From contig CALKJX010000299.1 in NCBI GenBank assembly GCA_937995555.1, positions 1 through 17,926 on the forward strand: a stretch of DNA of 17,926 nucleotides. The letters run 5' to 3'. The translations under genes were made by a program, and so were the position numbers. Shown in pieces: positions 1-7,847 of this stretch. Each line of letters starts with the position of its first letter. Within the stretch, counting starts at the first letter, position 1. The notes under the pieces were generated by a model. It made no database searches. It was not told where the DNA came from and worked only from the letters and a program-made list of their open reading frames with translations. The stretch is from an uncultured Elioraea sp. Lineage in GTDB: Bacteria > Pseudomonadota > Alphaproteobacteria > Acetobacterales > Acetobacteraceae.

Positions 1-512
1 CGAGCCTGACGCGCGACGGCACGCACGCCGTGCCGGGCGGGCTGCCGCCCTGGCCGGCCACGCGCGAGGTGCAGGCGCCCTACGGCGATCCGTTCACGCC
101 CAACCCGCCCGGCGGGCCGGCCTCGTTCGACCTGCTGGTCAACCGCATCCTCGACTTCACCTTCGGCAGCCAGCTCGGCGTGGGGCGGCCGCATGATCCG
201 CCGCTGCTCACCACCGGGCTCGGACCGCGCGGCGACCTCACCTCGCCGATCGCCTCGACCGGGACGCTCGCCGATTTCGCCGCGGCCCTCGTCTCGGCCC
301 AGACCGCCGATCACGCCGCCGCCAAGGCCTCGGCCGAGAGCCTCGCCTCGACGCGTGACCTGCTGGCAAACCGCTACGCCGATGCGGTCGGCGTCAATCT
401 CGACAAGGAGATGGCGCTCCTGATCCAGCTCCAGAACGCCTATGCCGCGAACGCGCGCGTGATCACCGCCTCGCAGGCGATGTGGGACGCGCTGCTGGCG
501 GCGGTCCGCTGA
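1..512 (+). CDS. flgK: Flagellar hook-associated protein 1 (FlgK), C-terminal part, 5' truncated by window
   Basis: FlgK is the first of the two junction proteins that join the flagellar hook to the filament, and it acts outside the cell after type III export. The reading frame is open from base 3, so the gene starts before the window; about 169 residues are visible. The last 45 residues carry the typical FlgK ending: a GVNLDKEMALLIQLQNAYAA stretch followed by NARVITASQAMWDALL, the amphipathic helix that pairs with the N-terminal helix in the D0 domain. An Ala/Ser-rich helical segment precedes it, as expected. It ends with TGA 14 bp before flgL, which is the standard gene order and suggests co-transcription. 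Family assignment is confident; the N-terminal two thirds cannot be judged. Confidence 0.9.
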   Translation, partial: SLTRDGTHAVPGGLPPWPATREVQAPYGDPFTPNPPGGPASFDLLVNRILDFTFGSQLGVGRPHDPPLLTTGLGPRGDLTSPIASTGTLADFAAALVSAQTADHAAAKASAESLASTRDLLANRYADAVGVNLDKEMALLIQLQNAYAANARVITASQAMWDALLAAVR

Positions 513-526
513 GCGGGAGACGCGCG

Positions 527-1648
527 ATGCAGGTCAATTCCTCCTACGGCACGATCGGGCGGCTGCTCGCCGGCGCGCTCACCACGCGCGACCGGATGGA
601 TGGGCTGGTGCGCCAGGCCTCGACCGGCCTCAAGGCCGAGAGCTTCAGCGGCCTCGCCCCGCAGGCGCGCATGTCGATCGACCTGCGCGCCGAGGTCGCG
701 CGCCGCGACACCTATGCGCGCGCGATCGAGACCGCCGAGGCACGCATCATGGTGACGCAGTCCACGTTGGGCCGCATCGGCGAGCTCACCTCCGACATGG
801 CCAAGCGCGCGCTCTCGCTGATCACGCTCGGCGAGACGGCGGTCGATGTGGTGGCGCAGGAGGCGCGCGGGGCGTTGCAGGAGATCGCCAGCCTGCTGAA
901 CGTGCGCGCGGGCGATACATACGTGTTCGGCGGTTCGGACAGCGCCAACCCGCCGGTACCGAACGCGTCCGCGATCCTGCAGACTGGCTTCTTCACCCAG
1001 ATCCAGGCGGCCACGCAACAGCTCGGCGTGCCGTGGGACGATGACGGCAACCCGCTGACGCCCGACGTGCCGCGCAGCGCCGCGCAGGTGATGGCCGACA
1101 CGCTCGCGATCGCCGCCTCGGATGCGCTTGGTACCACGCCCTTCTCCGACTTCCTCTCGACGGCTGCTCCCGGCGGGGGGCTCGGCGAGCCGCGCACCAG
1201 CCTGCTTGCCGAGGACGGCACGCGCATCGTCTACGGGCTGCGCGCCAACCAGAACGGTGTCGCGCAGTCGGCGGCCGATCCGCCGACCACCGGCAGCTTC
1301 ATGCGCGATCTGATGCGTGGCCTGGCGATGCTCGGCAGCCTGACCGAGGCACAGGCGGCGGAGCCCGAATTCACCGAGCTGGTGCGGCAGATCGCGAACA
1401 GCCTGCAATCGGCGGGGCGCACGCTCGAGGACGAGCGCGCCGCGATCGGGGTGGCCGAGCAGCGGCTCGCGCGCACCAAGGAGGCGCATGCGGATCTTCA
1501 GGTCGTGCTGAAGGCGCAGATCTCGAAGGTCGAGGACGTCGACATCGCCGAGGTCACGGCGCGGCTTCAGCTCCTGCAGGTGCAGCTCGAAATGTCCTAT
1601 CGGCTGATCGGCGGGCTGCGCGACATGAACCTCGCCCGCTACGTCTGA
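527..1648 (+). CDS. flgL: Flagellar hook-associated protein 3 (FlgL), flagellin-like junction protein
   Basis: A 373-residue FlgL, the second hook-filament junction protein, exported and assembled between FlgK and the filament. The start is ATG 527 (MQVNSSYGTIGRLL) because GGGAGA at 515-520 lies 6 bp upstream; a longer in-frame opening from 482 would run into flgK. The N-terminal 100 residues are helical and flagellin-like, with an RQASTGLKAES segment near residue 29 resembling the flagellin N domain. TYVFGGSDSANPPV at about 131-144 is the typical FlgL 'F-GG-D-PF' region in a degenerate form. The C-terminal segment DVDIAEVTARLQLLQVQLEMSY is the flagellin-type C helix. It follows flgK by 14 bp, so the two are probably co-translated parts of one operon. 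No flagellar gene follows it here. Confidence 0.9.
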   Translation: MQVNSSYGTIGRLLAGALTTRDRMDGLVRQASTGLKAESFSGLAPQARMSIDLRAEVARRDTYARAIETAEARIMVTQSTLGRIGELTSDMAKRALSLITLGETAVDVVAQEARGALQEIASLLNVRAGDTYVFGGSDSANPPVPNASAILQTGFFTQIQAATQQLGVPWDDDGNPLTPDVPRSAAQVMADTLAIAASDALGTTPFSDFLSTAAPGGGLGEPRTSLLAEDGTRIVYGLRANQNGVAQSAADPPTTGSFMRDLMRGLAMLGSLTEAQAAEPEFTELVRQIANSLQSAGRTLEDERAAIGVAEQRLARTKEAHADLQVVLKAQISKVEDVDIAEVTARLQLLQVQLEMSYRLIGGLRDMNLARYV

Positions 1649-1665
1649 CCGCGGCTTCCCCGCGG
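1649..1665 (+). terminator. GC hairpin directly after flgL (weak terminator candidate)
   Basis: CCGCGG (1649-1654), a 5-base loop CTTCC, then CCGCGG (1660-1665). It starts at the base after the flgL stop codon and precedes the next gene by 45 bp. There is no T-tract, so it is not a classical intrinsic terminator; it may only attenuate or protect the 3' end. In such GC-rich DNA a 6-bp stem can arise by chance. Confidence 0.3.
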
Positions 1666-1709
1666 CGCGATCTGCCGACACAATGCGCCCCTCAGCAGAG
1701 GGGGGGCGG

Positions 1710-2459
1710 ATGTCCGACAGGATCGCGATCGTCACCGGTGCGGGCTCGGGTGTGGGCAGGGCGGCCGCGCTGGCGCTGGCGCGCGCCGGCTGGGCCGTGG
1801 TGCTGGCCGGGCGGCGCAAGGACGCGCTCGACGAGACCGCCGCGATGGCGCCCGCGGGTGCGCGCATCCTCGCCATGCCGACCGACGTGTCCGATCCCGC
1901 CTCGGTCGCCGCGCTGTTCGCCGCGACCAGGCGCGAGTTCGGTCGGCTCGATCTGCTGTTCAACAACGCCGGCACGAACGTGCCCGGCACGCCGTTCGAG
2001 GACCTCACGCCCGAACAGTGGAACGCGGTGGTGGCGGTGAACCTGACCGGCTCGTTCCTGTGCGCCCAGGCGGCCTTCCGCATGATGAAGGAGCAGAGCC
2101 CCCAGGGGGGGCGCATCATCAACAACGGTTCCATCAGCGCGCACACCCCGCGCCCGGACAGCGCCCCCTACACCGCGACCAAGCACGCGATCACGGGGCT
2201 GACCAAGACCATCGCGCTGGATGGGCGCAAATACGACATCGCCTGCGGCCAGATCGACATCGGCAACGCCGCGACCCCGATGACGCAGCGCATGCAGCGC
2301 GGCGTCAAGCAGGCGGACGGCCGGGTCGCGGTCGAGCCGACGATGAACGTCGATCACGTCGGTGACGCGATCGTGCACATGGCGGACTTGCCGCTGGAGA
2401 CGAACATCCTGACCATGACGATCATGGCGACCAAGATGCCGTTCGTGGGACGTGGATGA
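1710..2459 (+). CDS. SDR family NAD(P)-dependent oxidoreductase
   Basis: A 249-residue classical short-chain dehydrogenase/reductase, cytoplasmic, of unknown substrate. The Rossmann glycine motif TGAGSGVG is at residues 9-16, the structural NNAG at 85-88, the active-site Asn at 111 (VNLTGS), the catalytic Ser at 141 (NNGSIS), and Tyr154-x3-Lys158 (YTATK). Arg35-Arg36 after the second beta strand suggests NADP(H) over NAD(H), an inference. The sequence following the active site reads CGQIDIGNA instead of the common PG motif, which marks a subfamily without a named activity known to me. ATG 1710 is chosen because the purine-rich GAGG at 1698-1701 sits 8 bp upstream; the in-frame ATG at 1683 lacks a ribosome site. 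Its stop overlaps the next gene by ATGA, so the two are translationally coupled. Confidence 0.92.
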   Translation: MSDRIAIVTGAGSGVGRAAALALARAGWAVVLAGRRKDALDETAAMAPAGARILAMPTDVSDPASVAALFAATRREFGRLDLLFNNAGTNVPGTPFEDLTPEQWNAVVAVNLTGSFLCAQAAFRMMKEQSPQGGRIINNGSISAHTPRPDSAPYTATKHAITGLTKTIALDGRKYDIACGQIDIGNAATPMTQRMQRGVKQADGRVAVEPTMNVDHVGDAIVHMADLPLETNILTMTIMATKMPFVGRG

Positions 2460-3127
2460 GGCGACGCGGCCTCGTCGCCGGCGGGCTGTCGATCCTGGCG
2501 GTCCCGGCGCGCGCGCGCGAACCGGTGGACGTCGCGCTGGTGCTGGCGGCCGATGCGTCAGGCTCGATCGACGAGGACGAGCTCCGGCTCCAGAAGGAGG
2601 GGATCGCCAAGGCTGTTGCCGATCCGCGGGTGCTGGAGGCGATCCGCTCGCAGCCGCTCGGGCGCACCGCCTTCGCCTATGTCGAGTGGGGCTCTCCCGG
2701 TGGTGCCGCGACCATGGTGCCGTGGACGATGGTGGACGACGCCGAGGGGGCGGAGACCTTCGGCGCGGCGGTGGTGCGCGCGCCGCGCTCGGTGCAGTCC
2801 TGGAACGCGATCGGCGATGCGATCGTCCATTCGGTGGCGCTGCTCGAGGCCGCGCCCTACGAGGCCACGCGGCGGATCATCGACATCTCGGGTGACGGGC
2901 CGGACATGCGCAGCCTGAGCCCGTCGCCCGATGCGCGCGACGCGGCCGTGGCCAAGGGCATCACGATCAATGCGCTCGCGATCATCGTCCGCGCAGCGCG
3001 CCGCGGCCTCGCCGATGCCTACGCCCGCGATGTGATCGGCGGCCCGGGTGCCTTCGTCGAAACCGCCGAAGGACGTACCGAGTTCGTCAATGCGCTGCGC
3101 CGGAAGCTGATCCGCGAGATTGCATGA
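2456..3127 (+). CDS. DUF1194 (von Willebrand factor A-like) protein, predicted exported
   Basis: A 223-residue protein matching the DUF1194 family, which resembles VWA domains; no biochemical role is established. An N-terminal signal peptide is likely (MRRRGLVAGG... with an Ala-x-Ala-type site at about residue 20, PARA|RE). A MIDAS-like metal site is visible as D33-A-S35-G-S37 near the start of the domain and D143-I-S-G-D147-G later; the middle position that is commonly Thr is N117 here (NAIGDAI). The start ATG lies inside the stop of the SDR gene (ATGA), so expression is coupled. Downstream is a convergent gene on the other strand. The mature protein probably sits in the periplasm; whether it binds a partner protein or metal is inference. 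Confidence 0.85.
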   Translation: MRRRGLVAGGLSILAVPARAREPVDVALVLAADASGSIDEDELRLQKEGIAKAVADPRVLEAIRSQPLGRTAFAYVEWGSPGGAATMVPWTMVDDAEGAETFGAAVVRAPRSVQSWNAIGDAIVHSVALLEAAPYEATRRIIDISGDGPDMRSLSPSPDARDAAVAKGITINALAIIVRAARRGLADAYARDVIGGPGAFVETAEGRTEFVNALRRKLIREIA

Positions 3128-3146
3128 CCTCGCATCGGCGGCTGGT

Positions 3147-3167
3147 GCGGACGGACGCTGTGTCCGC
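3147..3167. terminator. Hairpin between two convergent genes (possible bidirectional terminator)
   Basis: GCGGAC (3147-3152) and GTCCGC (3162-3167) form a 6-bp stem with a 9-base loop, and GGAC within the loop can pair in an alternative register. A second short GGGC/GCCC stem at 3184-3195 touches the stop codon of the minus-strand gene. These lie in the 68-bp gap between a plus-strand gene ending at 3127 and a minus-strand gene ending at 3196, where terminators for both strands are expected. There is no T-run on either side. Confidence 0.35.
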
Positions 3168-3195
3168 CCTGGCGCGTCGGTGCGGGCCGTGGCCC

Positions 3196-4782
3196 CTATC
3201 GCTTCTCCACACCCCAGAACACCGGGATCGTGGTCTGGCGCAGCCCGTGCACATTCGTCCGGTGTGCCGCCAGCGTGCGGAACTGGCCGGCATTGATGTA
3301 GGGCAGAACCTCGTAGGCGCGCGCGTGCACTGCCTCAAGAATCACGCGCCGCTTCGCCGGATCGCGCTCCTCCCACCACGACCGGCGCAGCTCCTCCAGC
3401 CGCTGATCGCACGGCCAGCCGGTGAGCCCGCCCTCGCACGGGCTGGCGAGATAGAGGTTGGTCAGCGGGTTCTGCCCGTCGAGCACGTTCGCGACGGTGA
3501 CGAACAGGTTCCACCCGCCCTGGTCAGGTGCCTCGCGGCGGTTGCGCCGTTGCGTCAGCGTCGCCCAGTCCATCGTCGGCACGTCCATGGTGAGCCCGCC
3601 CCTGCGGAACGCCTCGGCCATGGTGAGCGTGGCGGCATTGTTGATCGGGCTGTCGGCCGCGTTCATGAACACCACGCGGCGGCCGTCATACCCGGCCTCG
3701 CGCAGCAGCGCGCGCGCCTTCTCGACATCCGGCACGCGCAGCCCGACCGCAACCGCGTGGCTCTCAAGCGGCGAGTTGCAGAAGAAATAGGCCGGGCAGT
3801 AGGGCACCTGTTCGGACGGGCGCACGCCGATCGCGTTCAGCACATCCTGCTGGTTGATCAGATGCAGGAGCGCGATGCGCGCGCGCGGGTCGTTGAACGG
3901 CGGATGCAGGTGGTTGATGCGCAGCCACACCATGAAGCCCACGGGATTGAGCGCGAACAGGCGGATGTTGCGGTTGCGCTCCAGCACCGGCACGAGATCG
4001 GGCGAGGGCTGCTCGATGAAGTCGATCTCGCCGGTCTGCAGCGCGGCGGCCGCGGTCGCCGCGTCGGGCATCGAAAGCCACTCGATCCGTTCCAGCTTCG
4101 CGACCTTGCCGCCGGCGAGCCCGTCCGGCTCCTCCGCGCGCGGGCGATAGGCGGGGTTGCGCAGATAGACCGCGCGCTGCCCCGCCTGCCACTCGTCGGC
4201 CTTGAAGATGAACGGTCCCGAGCCGGTCGCGTCGGTGATCGCGGTGGTGGCAGGGGTCGAAGCCACGCGCTCGGGCATCACGAACAGCGCGCTCGCGGTC
4301 GGACGCGCGAGCGCCTCGGTGACCAGCGCGAAGGGGCGGCTCAGGCGGATCGTGAAGGTCCGCTCGTCGACCACCTCCATCGCCGCGGAGGCGGCGGCGA
4401 GTGCGCGGCCCACCACGTCGCGCTGGCTCCAGCGCCGGATCGAGGCGACCGCGTCGGCCGCGCGCACGGGCTGGCCGTCGTGGAACGCGAGGCCCTGGCG
4501 CAGGGTGAAGCGGTGCGTCATGCCGTCATCGGACGCCTCGTGGCGCTCGACCATCTGCGGCTTCGCCTCGCCCTTGCTGTCGAGCGCGAAGAGCTGGTCG
4601 TAGACCATGAACCCGTGATTCCGCACGAAGGCTGCTGTCGACACCACCGGGTCGAGGCTCGCGAGATCGTTGATCAGCACGATCCTGAGCGTGGACTGCG
4701 GCGCGGGCTGCGCGACCGCCGGGGCGACGAGCGATGCCGCCAGCGCGGCAGCCGTCAGGAGGCGGGTGGACCAGGGCGACAT
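3196..4782 (-). CDS. ABC transporter substrate-binding protein, SBP_bac_5 family (orphan)
   Basis: A 528-residue periplasmic binding protein of the peptide/opine/nickel class. The signal peptide is MSPWSTRLLTAAALAASLVA..AVA with cleavage expected near residue 24 (AVA|QP). The mature protein opens with TLRIVLINDLASLDPVVST, the usual first strand, followed by FTLRQGLAFHDGQPVRAADAV, a hallmark of the family. Later features are GSGPFIFKADEW and a Cys-containing PYCPAYFFCNSPLES segment typical of one SBP_bac_5 subgroup. ATG 4782 is chosen because AGGAG (4790-4794 on the minus strand) stands 7 bp upstream and it begins a good signal peptide; the longer frame to 4863 gives a nonsensical N-terminus. 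It follows the MFS gene by 58 bp on the same strand and has no permease or ATPase next to it. It may serve the permeases of the divergent ABC operon. Substrate unknown. Confidence 0.92.
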   Translation of the reverse strand: MSPWSTRLLTAAALAASLVAPAVAQPAPQSTLRIVLINDLASLDPVVSTAAFVRNHGFMVYDQLFALDSKGEAKPQMVERHEASDDGMTHRFTLRQGLAFHDGQPVRAADAVASIRRWSQRDVVGRALAAASAAMEVVDERTFTIRLSRPFALVTEALARPTASALFVMPERVASTPATTAITDATGSGPFIFKADEWQAGQRAVYLRNPAYRPRAEEPDGLAGGKVAKLERIEWLSMPDAATAAAALQTGEIDFIEQPSPDLVPVLERNRNIRLFALNPVGFMVWLRINHLHPPFNDPRARIALLHLINQQDVLNAIGVRPSEQVPYCPAYFFCNSPLESHAVAVGLRVPDVEKARALLREAGYDGRRVVFMNAADSPINNAATLTMAEAFRRGGLTMDVPTMDWATLTQRRNRREAPDQGGWNLFVTVANVLDGQNPLTNLYLASPCEGGLTGWPCDQRLEELRRSWWEERDPAKRRVILEAVHARAYEVLPYINAGQFRTLAAHRTNVHGLRQTTIPVFWGVEKR

Positions 4783-4789
4783 CGCGGCT

Positions 4790-4794
4790 CTCCT
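4790..4794 (-). promoter_or_regulatory. Ribosome binding site fixing the start of the orphan SBP
   Basis: Minus-strand AGGAG, 7 bp before ATG 4782. It decides for this start over the upstream in-frame codons, which would put a basic non-signal stretch ahead of the signal peptide. Confidence 0.7.
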
Positions 4795-4840
4795 CGGAGA
4801 TGCGAAGGCGCCACGATAGCGGTTCCGTGCGCCCCTGCAA

Positions 4841-5998
4841 TCACCTGTCCGGCGCGCGATCACGCGGCAGCAGTACGAGCGAGATCACCGCCATCACCGC
4901 GCCTGCGACGAACAGGGGCGGATGCCGCTCCAGCCAGGCGAAGGCGGCCGCCGTGCTCCACGCCCCGACCGCCTGGCCGAGCGCGAAGGCGATGGTTGCC
5001 GCGCGCCAGAACCGCGCCGCACCGGCGGGGCCGGCGAGCTCCACGGCGCGGTTCAGCACCAACGGCGGGATGCCGGGCGTGAGGGAGCCGACGAGCAGGG
5101 CGGACACGAACGCGGCAGGCGCGGTCGGCACCAGCACGGGGAGCAGGATCGCGCTCGCCTGCACCATCACCGCGAGGTCGAGCGTGCGGCGGAAGCCGAG
5201 CCGGTCGCCGATCCAGCCTCCCGCGATCGGCCCGAGCGCCGCGCCGACGCCATAGACGACGAACGCCGCCGAGCCGGCCGCGACGCCCGTGCCGAGGCCG
5301 CGCGCGACATAGTCGGAGATCAGGATCATGTGCGGAATGACCGGGATCGCGTTCACGCCATAGGCGATCACCAGCCAGCGCAGCGGCCGCGCGGCCGCGC
5401 CGTCATGCGGCGGCGGGGGCGGTGGGGTCGGCGGCCAGCCGCGCCAGCCGATGGCGGTGAACGCGGCCGCTGCACCCGCGAGGCCGAACCAGGCGGTCGG
5501 CACGCCCTCGCGCAGCAAGGCCGGCAGGGCGGAGGAGGCGGCAACGATGCCGATGCCGACACCGGCGAACACGATCCCGCCCACCCGTCCGCGCCGGGCC
5601 GGCGGCACGGCGGCCAGCAGCGAGGGCGGACCCAGCACCATCAGCACCCCGCCCGTCACGCCGGCGAGCGCGCGCATGCCGCCGAATACGGCGAGCCCGG
5701 GCCGCAATCCGCAGATCGCGAGCGACGCGGCGGTCGCGAGCATCGATCCCCGCATCAGCAGCGGCAGCGCCACCACGCGGCCGAGCGGACGCGCGATCAT
5801 CGCGCCAGCGAGATAGCTGATCAGGTTCGCCGCCCCGAGCCCGGCGGCCTCGCCCGGCGTGAACCAGCCGGCGGTGACCAGCGCCGGCAGCAGCGGCGTG
5901 TAGGCGAAACGGCCGAGGCCGAGACCGACGACCAGCGCGGCGAGTCCGCCGAGCGCGGATGTCAGGATCGAGGCGCGAGGCGGGGCTGCATCATTCAT
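4841..5998 (-). CDS. YbfB/YjiJ family MFS transporter
   Basis: A 385-residue, strongly hydrophobic inner-membrane carrier, close to the usual 380-400 residues of this MFS subfamily. The first membrane segment ends in GLGLGRFAYTPLLPALV (about residues 25-41), the recognisable YbfB/YjiJ signature. Multiple Gly/Ala/Leu-rich segments separated by short basic loops, such as ARPLGR near 70-74 and WIGDRLGFRRT in the second half, fit a twelve-helix fold, although helices were not computed. The start is ATG 5998 (MNDAAPPRAS); no good Shine-Dalgarno is visible, but extension upstream reads across the divergent gene and is implausible. The gene precedes the orphan SBP on the same strand by 58 bp, suggesting one transcript. 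The transported compound is unknown; many relatives are only predicted exporters or carriers of small organics. Confidence 0.88.
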   Translation of the reverse strand: MNDAAPPRASILTSALGGLAALVVGLGLGRFAYTPLLPALVTAGWFTPGEAAGLGAANLISYLAGAMIARPLGRVVALPLLMRGSMLATAASLAICGLRPGLAVFGGMRALAGVTGGVLMVLGPPSLLAAVPPARRGRVGGIVFAGVGIGIVAASSALPALLREGVPTAWFGLAGAAAAFTAIGWRGWPPTPPPPPPHDGAAARPLRWLVIAYGVNAIPVIPHMILISDYVARGLGTGVAAGSAAFVVYGVGAALGPIAGGWIGDRLGFRRTLDLAVMVQASAILLPVLVPTAPAAFVSALLVGSLTPGIPPLVLNRAVELAGPAGAARFWRAATIAFALGQAVGAWSTAAAFAWLERHPPLFVAGAVMAVISLVLLPRDRAPDR

Positions 5999-6188
5999 GG
6001 TGATCGGCGCAGTGTGCCACCTCGGCTTGACGACACAATTCGCCGCTGCCAGGACTATCGCAAAGAAGGGAACGCCGCCGGGGAGCTTCGGGCATGAGAT
6101 CATCCGTGCCGTGCGCGCGTGCAGGCATGTCCCTAGGGAAGGACCAAGAAGCCCGTGCGCCTGCGCGCCGTGGTGACTGGAGCGCGTG
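5999..6188. promoter_or_regulatory. Divergent intergenic region controlling MFS/SBP and amidohydrolase/ABC units
   Basis: 190 bp separate two gene groups transcribed away from each other, so promoters for both must lie here or overlap the gene starts. It is less GC-biased than its surroundings in places. TTGACG at 6027-6032 on the plus strand matches a -35 hexamer well, but no -10 hexamer stands at 16-18 bp; GACTAT at 6053-6058 is at a poor 20-bp spacing. A 10-bp palindrome lies at 6130-6139. No transcription regulator gene is in the window, so control is probably from elsewhere. I found no riboswitch or small ORF. Confidence 0.55.
6129..6144. promoter_or_regulatory. Palindromic element in divergent region (possible operator)
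   Basis: TCCCTAGGGA (6130-6139) is a perfect 10-bp palindrome, and GTCC (6129-6132) is mirrored by GGAC (6141-6144). It lies 50 bp before the amidohydrolase start and contains CTAG, a tetramer that is rare in many proteobacteria. A regulator binding here could affect the plus-strand operon. Chance occurrence is not excluded. Confidence 0.3.
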
Positions 6189-7838
6189 ATGGCGGGATCT
6201 GGCGTTGATCTGGTGGTGTCGGGCGGTCGCATCTGGTGCGGCCGCGACGCGGGCTTCGTCGAGGCGCTCGCGGTGGTGGGCGACCGCGTGATCGCCGCGG
6301 GGCGGCGCGACGAGGTCGAACCGCTGGCCGGCGCTGCCGCGCGACGCATCGATCTCGCCGGACGCCTGGCGATTCCGGCGTTCAACGAAGCGCACATGCA
6401 CCTGCTGCCCTACGGGCTCGGCCTTTCGCAGGTGAACCTGCGCGCCGATGAGGTGCGCACGCTCGACGAGGTGCTGACGCGCATCGGCGCGGCGGCGCGG
6501 GCAGCGCCCAGGGGCACCTGGGTGCTCGGGCGCGGCTACGATCACGGCGCGCTCGATGTCGGCCGCCACCCGACCGCGGAGGAGCTCGACCGCGTCGCCC
6601 CCGACAACCCGGTGGCGATCCGGCGCACCTGCGGGCACATGCTGGTCGCGAACACCGCGGCGATGCGGCTCGCCGGGGTCGGGCACAACACGCCCGATCC
6701 CGAAGGCGGCGTGATCGAGCGCAGGGGCGGCACGCTCACCGGCCTGTTCCAGGAACGCGCGATGCGCCTGATCCTGGATCACGTGCCGGTGCCCGACGAG
6801 GCGCGCATGGTGGATGGCATCCGCGCCGCCTGCGACGACCTCGCGAGCCGCGGCTTCGCCTCCGCGACCGACATGAATGTCGGCATGATCGCCGGCATGG
6901 CCGAGATTCCGGCCTATCGCCGCGCGCTCGGCGAGGGCGCGCTGTCGCTCCGCATGTGGCAGGTGCTCGCCGGCAATCCCGAGGGCATCGCCCAGGCCGC
7001 GTGGGAGACAGGGCTGCGGCCGATGGACGGCGACGACATGCTGCGCTGGGGCGCGGTGAAGGTGTTCGCCGACGGCTCGGCCGGCGGGCTGACAGCAGCG
7101 TTCTTCGATCCGTATCTCGAAAGCGCGGGCGGCGGCACCGGCGTGTTCTGCTTCCCGACCGAGACAATGCACCAGCTGCTGGCGCTCTATCACCGCCAGG
7201 GCTGGCAGCTCGACATCCACGCGATCGGTGATGCCGCGATCGAGCAGGTGCTGACGGGGATGGAGGCAGCAGATACGTCCGAGCATCCCGTGCGCGGCCG
7301 GCGCCACCGCATCGAGCATTGTGGTTTCCTGAACGCCGGACAGCGGCGACGCATGAAGGCGCGCGGCATCCTGCCCGTGCCGCAGCCGGTGTTCATGTAC
7401 GAGTTCGGCGATCTCTACGTGACCAATCTCGGACGGGAACGCGCCGAGGCGGCCTATCCCATGCGCACCTGGGTCGAGGAGGGGCACGAGCCTTCGGCGA
7501 GTTCCGACGCGCCGGTCTCGACGGTCGATCCGTTCATCAACCTGTTCAGCATGCTCACGCGCAGGACCAACAGGGGCACCGTGCTCGGCCCGGACGAAGC
7601 GCTGACGATGGAGCAGGCGCTGCACGCCTATACCTATGCCGGCGCCTACAGCCAGTTCGCCGAAACGACGCGCGGCACGCTCGCGCCCGGCATGCTGGCC
7701 GACATCGCGGTGATCTCGGCCGATCTGTTCGCGCTCCCGCCCGAGGCGGTGCTGACGGCGCGCGCCGATCTGACCATCCGTGGCGGCGCGGTGATCTTCG
7801 ACCGTCACGGCGAGGTCGCGGCGGCGGCCGCGCACTAG
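6189..7838 (+). CDS. Amidohydrolase family protein, YtcJ-like (amidohydrolase 3)
   Basis: A 549-residue metal-dependent hydrolase of the YtcJ/amidohydrolase-3 branch, a normal length for it. There is no signal peptide, so it should act in the cytoplasm. Visible active-site elements in order: HxH as H69-M-H71 (NEAHMHLLPYG), K291 in VKVFADGSAGG as the usual metal-bridging Lys, H344 in DIHAIGD, H377 in HRIEHCG, and D440 in SSDAPVSTVDPF. All metal-site positions are thus kept. The C-terminal RGTLAPGMLADIAVIS is the typical beta-sandwich return. ATG 6189 is preferred over the GTG immediately before it (6186); TGGAG at 6177-6181 gives 7-bp spacing. It leads a tight operon, 9 bp ahead of the permease gene. 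Reaction is hydrolysis of a C-N bond in an amide or related compound; the substrate is unknown. Confidence 0.92.
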   Translation: MAGSGVDLVVSGGRIWCGRDAGFVEALAVVGDRVIAAGRRDEVEPLAGAAARRIDLAGRLAIPAFNEAHMHLLPYGLGLSQVNLRADEVRTLDEVLTRIGAAARAAPRGTWVLGRGYDHGALDVGRHPTAEELDRVAPDNPVAIRRTCGHMLVANTAAMRLAGVGHNTPDPEGGVIERRGGTLTGLFQERAMRLILDHVPVPDEARMVDGIRAACDDLASRGFASATDMNVGMIAGMAEIPAYRRALGEGALSLRMWQVLAGNPEGIAQAAWETGLRPMDGDDMLRWGAVKVFADGSAGGLTAAFFDPYLESAGGGTGVFCFPTETMHQLLALYHRQGWQLDIHAIGDAAIEQVLTGMEAADTSEHPVRGRRHRIEHCGFLNAGQRRRMKARGILPVPQPVFMYEFGDLYVTNLGRERAEAAYPMRTWVEEGHEPSASSDAPVSTVDPFINLFSMLTRRTNRGTVLGPDEALTMEQALHAYTYAGAYSQFAETTRGTLAPGMLADIAVISADLFALPPEAVLTARADLTIRGGAVIFDRHGEVAAAAAH

Positions 7839-7847
7839 GTCGCGGCG

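Noticed and set aside
1683..1709. Upstream ATG 1683 as start of the SDR gene
   Set aside because: No ribosome site before it, and it would translate the purine-rich Shine-Dalgarno of the better ATG 1710.
440..2146. Long minus-strand open frame opposite flgL and the SDR gene
   Set aside because: Low-complexity Arg/Ala/His composition, no recognisable domain, and fully covered by well-supported plus-strand genes.
3124..5082. Plus-strand open frame opposite the orphan SBP and MFS genes
   Set aside because: His/Arg/Ala-rich shadow translation; the minus-strand proteins have signal peptide, ribosome site and family motifs.
5999..6397. N-terminal extension of the MFS transporter to 6397
   Set aside because: It would cross the divergent promoter region and the opposite gene, and lacks hydrophobic character or family resemblance; the family starts near MNDAA.
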